Below, in pieces: positions 37,455-49,180 of a stretch of 64,000 bases of DNA; within the stretch, counting starts at the first letter, position 1; each line of letters opens with the position of its first letter. The DNA is from Rhopalosiphum padi. Lineage: Eukaryota; Arthropoda; Insecta; Hemiptera; Aphididae. A program made the translations under genes and the position numbers. Under the pieces are notes generated by a model, which ran no database searches, was not told where the DNA came from, and worked only from the letters and a program-made list of their open reading frames with translations. The stretch is from positions 49,513,858 to 49,577,857 of the forward strand of contig NC_083598.1 of assembly GCF_020882245.1 (NCBI RefSeq), read 5' to 3'.

Positions 37455-39116
37455 ATGGGTAAAGGTAGAGCAGAGCCAGGAACTCCAAAATATATAGCAA
37501 ACAAGATCAAGTCCAAAGGATTACAAAAACTAAGATGGTTTTGTCAGATGTGCAACAAACAGTGTCGGGACGAAAATGGCTTCAAATGTCATACAATGTC
37601 TGAATCACATCAACGGCAACTGTTATTATTTGCAGACAATGCAGGACGTTACCTGAGTGATTTCAGTTATGAATTCTCCAAGGGATTTTTATTCTTATTG
37701 AAACGACAGTTTGGTACTAAAAGAGTAAAAGCAAATAAAGTTTACCAGGAATATATTTCAGATCGAAACCATCTACATATGAACGCCACTCAATGGACAA
37801 CTTTAACTGGTTTTGTCAAATGGCTCGGGAAAACAGGTACTTAATAATCTGATATGTTAAAAAATTAAATATTTAAATAGTATTTAGATGCCTACAAATC
37901 TTGTACAAACTTAATTTTAAATTATTTTGATGAACCTAACCTATTGTCTATATGAATTTGAGTGATTATTATTGAATTTAGTTCATTATAGTACCTACCT
38001 ATATAAAAATGCTAATGAATAATAACTATTTTAGTTTAATTTATTATTCTAAAAGCTTACATAAATAATATTTTAATGTTAGATATTTTAGAGTGAATGA
38101 GTGAATCTAATGAAGATAAAAATTAAGTTTAAGTTTCATTGAAATAAACATTAAATTAACTACCTTATCTTATTGCATGTTAATTTTTATACATAAAACT
38201 TATGTTTGATATTTTCAAAAAAAAATAATATTAAATTTAAGAAATAATAATTATATTATTGATTCAATCCTCACAATACATATCAAATAATTAATACCTA
38301 CATTTGAATTTATTTTTAGGTAAATGTGTAGTTGATGAGACAGATGAAGGATGGTTTATAACATACATTGACCGTGATCCAGCAACAATAGAACTTGAAG
38401 AAAAAATGAGAAGAAAAGAAAAAGCTGAAAAAGATGATAAAGAACGTGAAATGGACTTTTTACAACGTCAAATTCGAGAAGGTCAAAAAAAAGAATCTAC
38501 TGAGAAACAAACCGAAGATGGCAATACAAAAGAACTTATCAGGGAAGAAGATGAAAAATTATCTTTGAATTTAAAAATTGATACTTTTAAAAAACCAGCT
38601 GTCGCCCCAATTAAAAATGTTTTAAGTACAGCCGGATCTGACCGCATGTCTATGATATCTAAATCAAGTAGTCGTAAATCTGAGAAACGAAAAATATCTG
38701 CTCTTGAAGAAATAATTCAACAAGAGACCAAAAAAAAGAATTACATGAGAAAAGATTATTGGCTACTAGAAAATATTGTTGTAAAAGTAACCACTAAAAC
38801 ATTAGGCCTAGAATATTTAGGAAAAAAAGGTGTCGTTCTTAAAGTAATAGACAAATATGGTTGTATGGTAAAATTGTTTGATCCAAAAGTGAAATTAAAA
38901 TTAGATCAAAATCATGTTGAAACTGTTATACCAAATGTTGGTGGCAGAGTAATAGTAGTGAATGGTATGCATGTTGGACGAGAAGCAGAAATAATAAAAA
39001 TAGATTCAGATAATTTTTGTGTTGATGTCAAGCTCAAAAGTGGACCAGCCATTGGTAAAGTCATAGCACGTTTGCCATTTGAAGATCTATGTAAACAACA
39101 TATCGCAGAATCATAG
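37455..39116 (+). CDS. KIN: DNA/RNA-binding protein KIN17
   Basis: Nuclear zinc-finger protein acting in DNA replication, damage response and RNA processing. Two exons, 37455-37836 and 38320-39116, joined in phase 1 at Gly128 by a GT-AG intron of 483 bp; 392 residues, essentially the animal length. The N-terminus MGKGRAEPGTPKYIANKIKS is the conserved family start. A C2H2 finger uses Cys30, Cys33, His46 and His52 (CX2CX12HX5H). The winged-helix domain follows, from SHQRQLLLFADN through FVKWLGKTGKCVVDETDEGW. The middle (about residues 150-260) is charged and predicted coiled/disordered. The end carries tandem SH3/KOW-like modules including GGRVIVVNGMHVGREAEI, ending LCKQHIAES. All key finger residues are present and the gene looks intact. 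An AATAAA word at about 39176 lies in an A-rich tract 60 bp past the stop. Confidence 0.97.
37837..38319 (+). other. KIN17 intron
   Basis: Single GT-AG intron starting GTACTTAA and ending TATTTTTAG, AT-rich, with no recognisable embedded gene. Confidence 0.9.
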
Positions 39117-41668
39117 TTTTTTAAGTGTAAAATTAAAAAAAAATTGTAAATAATGTATAAATTTAAAAAAAAAAAAATAAAAATAATAACACAGTCTTGA
39201 TTTTCATTTATAAATATTTAATTTAAAGAAAAACTATATAATAACTTACTTCATTAGTTAAATTACAAGGTACCTACTTAGTAAAAATAAAATTAAAATT
39301 AATATAACAATTGAAGGAATATTATATCTAACCTTGTGAATTGTGGATGCATAAACCTACTGTTTTCTCCTATTTAAGTTTCTTATGAACCTACCAAAAA
39401 GCCAATGTTGGATGGCGTTTGGTTATTGATAATGCTTCACTATTAATTGTAGCTATGTTAGTTAACAACTTTATTTTTTCTGTTTAGAACAACTGGTGTT
39501 GCTGGAACATCTTTTGCAATACTTCTGTGGTGTAGTTAACAACATCTACCCTGACTTAATCTACAATGCACTTACAACTTACCGGCTTTTTAAATCTTTA
39601 ATAATTTTTTTGTAGTTAGGGAATATTAGATTTAACTTTAGGAATTTCTTTCTAGGTTATGTCACTGTTATTGTTCATGTTTTCTAAGGTTTTAATCTTT
39701 TATTCGAAATAGTTGAAGCTTTAATTAAACTTAAAGTTTAGTTGATTGCTCATCGCTTCCACCCAACTCCTGTGCCTAATTGAAGTTTCGGTAATGATAC
39801 AACTGTATTTTAGTAATAATAACCTTTACAAATGTTACTTATGACCACGATTAAAGATATATATATATACATATAAATATATATATTTAGGTATATCTTA
39901 AGCCGTGCTTATTACATATTTGAACTATTTTATCAATTTTAAGAAATCCTCATTAATAGTTGTTTCAAATTGTTTATCTTACTTTTTTACATTTCAATAG
40001 TTCATTACTTCATTAGTATAACAGCTAGTTTGAGTTTTGAATCTTCAGTGGGTCTTTTTTTAACATAAATATAATATATAATTATGTAATTTATTAATTA
40101 TTACGTTATGTAATATAATGTATTATTATATTATAATATTTTTGGACTGGATATATTATTTCTAATTTTTATAGTTACTATGTCAACTACACCATAACAA
40201 AAATTAATTTATACGTTATAATTTAAGCTAATATAGCTTTTTAGTACTTTAGGTAGCCTTAAATAACCGATGTTCAACATAATTTTGTTACATATCCCAT
40301 TTCGTAGAATTTTAAGATGCCATAATATATTATAGTAACAAATAAAAGAAAAGAAAAGTAGACCCGTAAAACTTAGGTACAATTTTATTTTTCTTAGGTT
40401 TGCCCCTAACAATTTTATTTTCTTTCACAGTTGTTTGCCTACTATCTAAACATCAACATTGTAATTGTATTCCTTATTTTTTACTTCATCGATAACATAT
40501 AGAAGTTTTGTATTCTTAGCTACTCACATTATTTGAATCCATTTCTACAGTCTTTCTTTTTTTCTCTTAGTCATTTCCTCGACGTTTTCTCCTAGTCTAT
40601 TTATAAATCTTTCTTAGTATTTTTGTTAACTCAAAAAAGGCACATTCATAATTGAGTCACACTACAATTTTCATCTAATTCATTATAATAAATGATTCTA
40701 AATAGATGCAAGCTTTATTTAAAACATTAACTACTTGAAAATTTTTAATTTATTCTATTATGTTTACCATCTTTTAAGCTGTGTAGTTCTTTTTTTTGCA
40801 TCTGAGTGGCGATGGATTGTCAGCCTGTATAAATATAATTATATATGTATTTAATGAAATAGATAGGTATCTAATTTATTTCATTTTTAGTCAATAGGTA
40901 GTATTACAAAAGTTTGTCATTGTTTTGAGTTTTGCTGAAAACAACATTTATATTTTATATTATTGTTAATATTTAATTATTATTATACAATAATGTGTAC
41001 ACTTTCGTGATGGGTCAAACCTTGATTTTTTAAATCGAACCAAACTTTAAATTATTCTTTTGAACCCGAACCTTCATATTTTCTACTGAACCTGGAATCA
41101 TTTTAAGTCGAGGTCAAACTTAATACTTTTTTATCATTATTATTATAAATGGTACATAAAGTGCCCGTTACAGCTTATAACTTTCTATTGCTAATAGTCT
41201 AATTCTTACTATATAATGATTATCAATTTTTATTTTTTAAAAATAACTTTTGAAGAATTGTACAAATATTTGGTCTTTGAACTGTCATGGCTAGTAAGTC
41301 TGGTTCGAAAAATATTTTCAAGTTAGAATTTTTAACAGTAAAAGATATTTGATAGTTCAGTTCGACCCATCACTAGTACACTTGAATTAATAACCTTATA
41401 AATTATACAGTAAGCCATACACAAAAATACTGCAGTGGTAATGTTGAAATAATTTTCATTTGTAGATTGCACACTATCATAAAATTAGATCTCATTAAAT
41501 GAAGTACAAAGACATTGGTTTTCATTAAAAATATAAGTACACATATTTAAATTGTGTATCAATTTTGTTAAGTATATATTTGTCACAATATATTTTAAAA
41601 ATTGTACATTATGAATCATTGTCGGAAGCGATAAAATAATAATATTTAACAGTAAAAAATTAAATAGA
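39117..41668. other. Intergenic region between convergent KIN17 and NOP58
   Basis: AT-rich DNA between the 3' ends of two genes. One short open frame (40209-40412, minus) shows no recognisable similarity. The only clear structure is the hAT MITE at 41005-41375. Confidence 0.6.
41005..41375. mobile_element. hAT-type MITE with exact 8-bp target duplication
   Basis: The left end TCGTGATGGGTC and right end GACCCATCACTA are terminal inverted repeats. The identical 8-mer gtacactt flanks both sides (40997-41004 and 41376-41383). Internal AACC-type words (GAACCAAAC, GAACCCGAACC) recur. It has no coding capacity. The 8-bp duplication and the TAG-TGATGGGTC terminus fit the hAT superfamily. Confidence 0.85.
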
Positions 41669-44600
41669 TTATTGATCTTTCTTCTTCTTCTTCTTCTTTT
41701 TACCCGATTCAGCTATAAAAAAATTGTTAAATTAAAAAAAAACCAAATTAGACAATGTCTCATAATGAATCTACTTACTAACTACTTCATCTACTGAAAT
41801 ATCAGCAACAATGGATTTCTTCTTTTTTTTGGGAGAATTTTCTAGAGTAAAAAAAAATGAATTAACAATAATATATAACAGATAACAAGTAGGTAAGTTG
41901 GTTAAATAATAAAGTAATTCATTATACCAATAGCCTCAGTTTCCTCTATTTGACTCTTATTTTTCTTTTTCTTTTTTCCTGATTCAGCTAAAAATATAAT
42001 GATAATTAATTATGAATAAGAGTTTAAATCACCAAATACACAATGTTAACTTACTAACTACTTCAGTAACTGAAGTATCAGCAACAACTGACTTTTTCTT
42101 CTTTTTAGTTGCACTTTCTGAAAAAAAGATATAGATCAAATATTAGGATAACAAAAAAGTACTCTATTAATTTTTTTATTTTATTCACAAGCTTAAAGGG
42201 TTTATCAGAACCTACCTTATGATGTTAACTTTAATATTAGAACCAACAAACTATCAAACTTTCAGTTAAGAACATAATCTGTGATAGTGCATCATTTAAA
42301 AAAAAAAATATTATTTCATCAACCTCTATAAGTTATGAATATTATGTATAATTTTACATTTTAAAAATGCCCATATATTGTAGAATACTTTATTAAAAAG
42401 CTAACAAACAAATATGTAAGGCTATTAACCTTAAGTGAACTTAGATATTATCAACAGGTATGTTTAAAATTTAAACCGAAAAGAATCATAGAAAATACAA
42501 CAAAATTGAAAATAATTAAAATTCACAGTTGATCATATTGATTAAAATAATTAGTTAATTATTGAATAAATCATACATACCAACTACAATCTCTTCTTCT
42601 ACTGGTTCTTCCTGAAGTTCTCTCTTCTTCTTCTTTTTAGATTTTGGCGTTTGTTCTTTAAAAATATAGTTATAATGTTATTAGAAATGGATTTTACATT
42701 TATTAAATTTAATTAGTAAATAAAAGTAAATTTGCATTCAATGTATTCATTGAGTTTTTTGAATAAGACATAAGTGGTGATTTAATTATTTATTAATAAC
42801 TATAACATTCAAAATAATTTCAATAGTATGAAATTGATGTATTTACCCTCAGTCAATATTGATTCTTGTTCACTTTTAATTGAAATATCAGCACCATTAT
42901 TAATGGACTTATCCTCGCCATTAGTTTGTTCCTTATTTTTTTTCTTCTTCTTCTTTGGAGGCTGTTGACCTATTGTTACAAAAATGTTAAATTAAAGGAA
43001 AAAAGTGAAATAAAAAATTTACCTTCTGGTTCTTGTTTGATATCTTTTGCAACCTCTGAATATTCTTCTTTTATGTCTGCATCTTCTATTTTACGTTTAT
43101 TGCTAGGAATAGTAGAATCAGCTGCAGCTGAATACTGTACTATTTCTCTAAAAATATAATAATAATATAGATACATTTTTAAAATAATGTTTAGAAAAAA
43201 AAGTTTACCTTTTAACTTGATATTTTTCAAATTTAGCTTTAGCTTTAGCAGTTCCACTTATTCTTGTCATAGAACCTTCTTCCATAAGGCGAAGTTTATA
43301 TTCTAAATTAGCCAAATGATTAGTACCCAAATCTAAATTAATTGTTTCAGATTCACCAAATGCATCAAAACGTGCAGCAAGAGCAACTTTTGCTGCTAAC
43401 ATACGAGACATCTAGAAATATAATATTATTGTCAAAAAAAAAATCAGTAGAAATATTTAAGATGTATCTTCTAATTTTTTTTTTTTAGTCATTATACTTA
43501 CCCTTCCTTTAACTTTAGCAGTTGCTCGACCAACCAAGCTGGAATGATAAATAAGACCATATTTAGGAGTATCATGTTTTTTTTTCAAAGCTCTAAACAA
43601 TGCTTTTTCAGCTCCACAAAGTTGAATTGTAGATGCAGGCATTTTAGCAACATTTACTAAAGATCCTTTAAATCAAAACAATGAATTACAAATATAGTTA
43701 TTACGAAATTGGAGAAATAAATTACCTCCTTGGGCCAACATTCTAGCTCCAACTAAATCACCAAGAAGTACTGTTACATTGGGTGCTACAGCCATCATTC
43801 GAGACTTTAAATAATCAGATAGTGAAGTTCGGTAAGTTGAGATATCTAATATCTGTAAATAAACAATTAATAATATTTTATTAAATTTTTTTTTTAATAA
43901 GTTAATTGCAACGTATTATATGACATATGACAATAAAAACTACCTCATCACACATTTGTACTATATGTTGTATATCATCTTCAGCAATCTCAGTTCCCAT
44001 AGATATTTCTGCAGCAGTCTTAACTTGATCCTCTAAAGCGGGACTTAAAATAGAAGATAAATCTATTGATTTGGCATTTTCTCTCATACCTAATTAAAGT
44101 AAAATATATTTATAACAATTAATAAACAAGTACAAAAAGATTAAAATTAATTCTCATTTATTATTAAAAGGGGATAACCTTAACATAATGACTGCTAAAC
44201 TCATATAGTTAACTTATCATTTAACAATTTACTTTTTTAAATAAGTCTTAGTATATTATGTGAAACGTAAAAGTCACTTATTACCCAAGCTGTGTAAATT
44301 AAAATTAAAATCTTTTAGAAGTAATTTTAATAAAATAAACATTAAAAGAAAAAAATTAATTCTATATGTTAATATAAATTTTCTTTATTTGATAATACTC
44401 TATGATAAACCCCTAGAAACATGGACAGTCTCTAGTGTTTGTAAAAGGTTGAACTTTTTTTCATTATTGAGTTAGATAGTTATTTCCTAGAGGAAGTGAA
44501 TAATGTATTTAATTTTACAAATAATACTAAACAAATTTAAAAAACTAAAAGCAAATACAGAATATAAGCTGCTAAACAATTTAAAAAAAAAAATCGTAGT

Positions 44601-46227
44601 ATACCAGTTACCAGATTATTATCGCTTACCAAGGGTTTTGATGGTTTTAACATATTCTAAATTGTCTGTAAGAATCTTTCCAAGCTCTGGGAAATGCCAA
44701 CCGTACCATTCTCTACATCTCATTATGTAATTATTTACTTCTTTATCAAGTTCATCCAATAGTCCAATTGCTTGAACTATCATTGTATCAATTTTATCTG
44801 GGCTAAATTTTAGCTTATATCGTGACAAACTATGAAAAATAAATAATTTTTAAAACTGAATTATTAATAAATAAAATAATTAAAATATATGTATTACCTA
44901 TGGGCAAGACCTAAGGACATAGCAGTCAAGTCTTTCTTAGGAAGGCCAACCAATAAATTTTCAAACTGAGACCGAATGCATCGTAACAAATCTGCTGCAG
45001 AAGAACTTGAAACGCAGCTGATATTGAATTTTTCTTTAATAGCTGCGCCCAATTTTGGGTCAGCAACCATTAATGAATCACTACTATTGACATGTGATTT
45101 GATTACCTAAAAATAGAAAAAACATTAAAAAGAATAATAATAAAAAGTATCTAAAAATTTATAATTTGTTCTAATGACATACTTTCTTCAAAGATTTGCA
45201 TAATTTTCCTTCAATTAAGGAAGCAGCTGACGCTAAAGCTTCTGTGGTGTCATCAAATTTTTGAAAATGTTTTAATTTTATGCTGTAATCAAATAATTTT
45301 CACATTTTCTTAATAAAAAAAATCAATATACCTAAATATGTACACATCATGAAAATTTAAATATTTTTAAAATTTAGTATTTGTCAACTATGATAGAACA
45401 ACATCAACATACATTTTTCATCACATTTATTATAGAATTAAAAACTATTTTTTGTGAAAATATTTTAATATTAGATAGTGTTTGTAAGTGGCATACCAAT
45501 ATTTAAATATTAATTAAATTTATAATTTTATACCCCATCACCCCTCAAAATAAAATTAAAGTTACGGCACTGTATTCAGTAACAACAGTTTTCGAGTTTT
45601 ATTTATTATATAGGTAGTATATGGTATACAAAATTGGCTAGGTGAAATGCAAGACAAAGATTAGTGTGTTTTATTTAGTTTTGAAGATCTGAAATGTGAC
45701 CTAACTTTGAACATAGTTTATCAAATTTACTAAAAGGTTAGATTGAGGACTGAATCTGGTAAATAAAGTACATAGTTGATCAATAACCAGAGTTAACAAG
45801 TAAATAAATTTATCACTAAAGAACAGCTAAAACTACCAAACTAATTAAAATACATAATTTCTAGTTTTAAATTATGTGCTTAAAAATTGTCAACTATAAA
45901 AAATTAAATCTTGTCAGTTTAACATTTATTCTACTAACAATATTAATATTTCAATTTTATTATATCTAATACGAAAAATTCAATAAAAGTAAATAAGAAC
46001 CCATAGTTACATTTTGGTCGTTGCTTCTGGTGATTCGAAGTGACTGTACAAATCGCTGACATTTTTTAATTTGTTTTCGTCCAGTAACTGAAACACAAAA
46101 CGTTACACGTATTATTATCGACATTTTAGATAAATATAAACGTGGTGAGGATTAAAATATTAATATAAAAACGTCAATATACCTTAAATATAGCGTATCC
46201 AGCAGAAGTTTCGAATAAAACCAACAT
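41669..46227 (-). CDS. NOP58: Nucleolar protein 58, box C/D snoRNP core component
   Basis: Scaffold of box C/D snoRNPs in the nucleolus, pairing with NOP56 and binding fibrillarin and snoRNA for rRNA 2'-O-methylation. Sixteen minus-strand exons: 46227-46183, 46087-46011, 45282-45183, 45106-44898, 44829-44630, 44089-43944, 43852-43726, 43665-43502, 43411-43209, 43147-43023, 42969-42847, 42655-42581, 42117-42055, 41987-41928, 41841-41779, 41712-41669. All GT-AG, phases consistent, 1824 bp (607 codons plus TAA). N-terminal NOP5NT starts MLVLFETSAGYAIFK. The coiled-coil region includes LDKEVNNYIMRCREWYGWHF. The Nop domain includes GAEKALFRALKKKHDTPKYG and GLIYHSSLVG, the snoRNA-binding surface. 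The tail is made of small K-rich KKE/D-type modules in exons 10-16. It is longer than the human protein (529) because of this tail; exons 13-14 and 15-16 look like a duplicated pair. No truncation is seen. Confidence 0.97.
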
Positions 46228-47044
46228 ATTGGATGTTGTTAAGGATCGTCAACTATTGAAAACCATACAAAACAAATAAGTTGTATTAAAATAAGAAAAT
46301 TTGAATCAATAAACACAACACTCAACTAGTAAAACAGACATGATACACGCACGTGTTAGGTTTGGGTTTTCAAACAACATTGAATATAATAACTGGGAAA
46401 TGTATTCAACACCCGTCATTTTTTAAGGTTAGGTTACCGCAGGTCATGGAGTAAAAAAATAGTGGTCATTTTAAACAAAATAAAAATGTTTAAATCCATG
46501 TGATCCGAATCCACGAACTACTATCACACTATCACAAAATATTTTTTAAATTTTTTTGTTGATTCTTTCCAAAATCCATACTTTTCTATTTACAAACAAA
46601 GCCACAACGCACAATATTAAAAAAATTGAAAAACCTTGTGTATTTCATCAAAAAAGACTTACTTGGTTAAAGTATGTACTATTCGTATGTATAATAATAT
46701 AATTTATATACCTATATATTTAACTGAGTTGACTACTTAAATAAAAAGAAAATACAATTAGTAGTTTCTCCATTGTAAATGAACGGACTGAAGTCTGTAA
46801 TATAATTGTATGAATATTATGTAAAATATAATGCATAATATCAATTAAAAATAATGATAATAATAGATATGTTGGCGGGAGATTCAAATGAGCCAATGAA
46901 ATGAGAAAATGGTGGTTCATGTTGTGCAGTAGTTGCACGGGATGCCTACAGTCAAAAATACTTAAATACCAGTAAAACCATATAGACCTATAAACTAGTT
47001 TATAACTATTTATGTTTTCACAGTAATAATATAGATACATTTTA
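46228..47044. other. NOP58 upstream region
   Basis: AT-rich sequence upstream of the NOP58 ATG, with only moderate GC near 46.37-46.45 kb (ACGCACGTG and similar words). It lacks the strong CpG block seen at SIK and the 34.6-kb gene. The open frame at 46720-47121 (minus) resembles nothing known. The promoter is presumed within the first few hundred bases. Confidence 0.4.
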
Positions 47045-49180
47045 TAACTATACAGACATACAGTGTGTTCAAAATATACGAATATACACCAACGTATTTT
47101 AAACCTAAAATATTCGTACATTCTTACACGTAAAATTGATTTAAGTTAAAACAACTTATTAAACAACTATTTTACAAATACCCCAAAAATACACGTATAA
47201 TAATAACGTTAATTAAACACAATTTTTCCCCCGAAAATATACGAATATACACCAACGTAGTTTAGATCTAATAAATTAATTTATTTTGAAACGTAAACCA
47301 ATTTATGTTTAATCTACCAAAAATGTACGTATTATCGACGTCAAATAAACGCAATTTTACACCGAAAATACACGAATATACACCAACGTATTTTAAACCT
47401 AATATATTGAATTAAACGAAAATTTTACACCGAAAATACACTAATATACTCCAAATATACACAAACGGTTTTTAAACCTAAAATATTCGGGATTTCTTAA
47501 ACATAAAAAAATATTAATTTGATCTTCCAATAATATACCTACGTATTATCGACGTCAATTAAACACAATTTGTTCACCGAAAATATACGAATATACACCA
47601 ACGTAGTTTAGATCTAATAAATTCATTTATTCTGAAACGTAAACCAATTTATGTTTAATCTACCAAAAAAGTACGTATTATCGACGTATATTCGTGTATT
47701 TTCAGTGTAAAAATTGTGTTTAATTGACGTCGATAATACGTATATTATTAGAAGATTAAACTTAAATTTATTTACGTTTAAAAAATCACGAATGTTTTAG
47801 GTTTAAAAAGCGTTGGTGTATATTTGAGGTATATTCGTGTATTTTTGGTGTAAAATTTTCGTTTAATTCAATATATTAGGTTTAAAATACGTTGGTGTAT
47901 ATTCGTGTATTTTCGGTGTAAAAATTGCGTTTAATTAACGTCGATAATACGTATATTATTGGGAGATTAAACATAAATTGATTTACGTTTAAGAATAAAT
48001 GAATTTATTAGATCTAAAATACGTTGTTGTATATTCGTATATTTTCGGTGGAATAATTGCGTTTAATTAACATCGATATTATATGTGTATTTTTGGGGTA
48101 TTAGTAAAATAGTTGTTCAAACTTAAATCTATTTTACGTTTAAGAAATCACGAATATTTTAGGTTTAAAAACCGTTGGTGTATATTCGTGTATTTTCGGT
48201 GTAAAATTTTCGTTTAATTCAATATATTAGGTTTAAAATACGTTGGTGTATATTCGTGTCTTTTCGGTGGAAAAATTGTGTTTAATTGACGTCGATAATA
48301 AGTATATTATTGGAAGATCAAACTTAAATTTTTTTACGTTTAAGAAATCACTAATATTTTAGGTTTAAAAACCGTTAATAATGTATATTAGTGTTTTTTC
48401 GGTGTAAAAATTGTGTTTAATTGACATCGATAATACGTATATTATTGGGAGATTAAACATAAATTGATTTACGTTTAAGAATAAATGAATTTATTAGATC
48501 TAAAATACGTTGGTGTATATTCGTGTATTTTCGGTGTAAAATTTTCGTTTAATTCAATATATTAGGTTTAAAATACGTTGGTGTATATTCGTGTATTTTC
48601 GGTGTAAAATTGTGTTTAATTAACGTCGATAATACGTACATTTTTGGTAGATTAATCATAAATTGGTTTACGTTTCAGAATAATTTAATTTATTAGATCT
48701 AAACTACGTTGGTGTATATTCGTGTATTTTCGGTGGAAAAATTGTGTTTAATTGACGTCGATAATACGTATATTATTGGAAGTTCAAACTTAAATTTATT
48801 TTCGTTTAAGAAATCACAAATATTTTAGGTTTAAAAACCGTTGGTGTATATTTGGTGTATATTCGTGTATTTTCGGTGTAAAATTTTCGTTTAATTCAAT
48901 ATATTAGGTTTAAAATACGTTGGTGTATATTCGTGTATTTTCGGTGTAAAATTGCGTTTAATTGACGTCGATAATACGTATATTATTGGGAGATTAAACA
49001 TAAATTGATTTACGTTTAAGAATAAATGAATTTATTAGATCTAAAATACTTTGGTGTATATTCGTTTATTTTCGGTGGAATAATTTCGTTTAATTCTATA
49101 TATTATTAGGTTTAAAATACGTTGGTGTATATTCGTGTATTTTCGCCTTTCGGTGTAAAAATTGCGTTTAATTGACGTAC
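47045..49180. repeat. Satellite-like tandem array with an internal orientation flip
   Basis: The unit core is CGTTGGTGTATATTCGTGTA followed by TTTTCGGTG, then TTTAATTGACGTCGATAATACG, an AGATTAAACATAAATTG block and an AATTTATTAGATCTAAAATA block. From 47.69 kb rightward the core occurs about 13 times on the plus strand, near 47810, 47891, 48021, 48173, 48241, 48374, 48508, 48577, 48708, 48839, 48918, 49049 and 49118. Spacings alternate between about 70-80 and 130-150 bp, mostly short-long-long. From 47045 to about 47687 the same units run in the opposite orientation (near 47087, 47252, 47384, 47457 and 47598). The whole is therefore two tandem arrays arranged head to head. No coding capacity is recognised. 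Confidence 0.9.

Noticed and set aside
42262..42323. Possible box C/D snoRNA in a NOP58 intron (TTGATGA ... CTGA, minus strand)
   Set aside because: The first base of the C box is not a purine, no terminal stem forms, and the interior is mostly A/T runs. A GTGATGA at 45424-45418 has no D box downstream. Intronic snoRNAs are common in NOP genes, so a dedicated search is still reasonable.
47045..49180. CRISPR-like array
   Set aside because: Units are long, diverged and contiguous with variable spacing and a flip; there are no unique equal-length spacers, and the context is eukaryotic.
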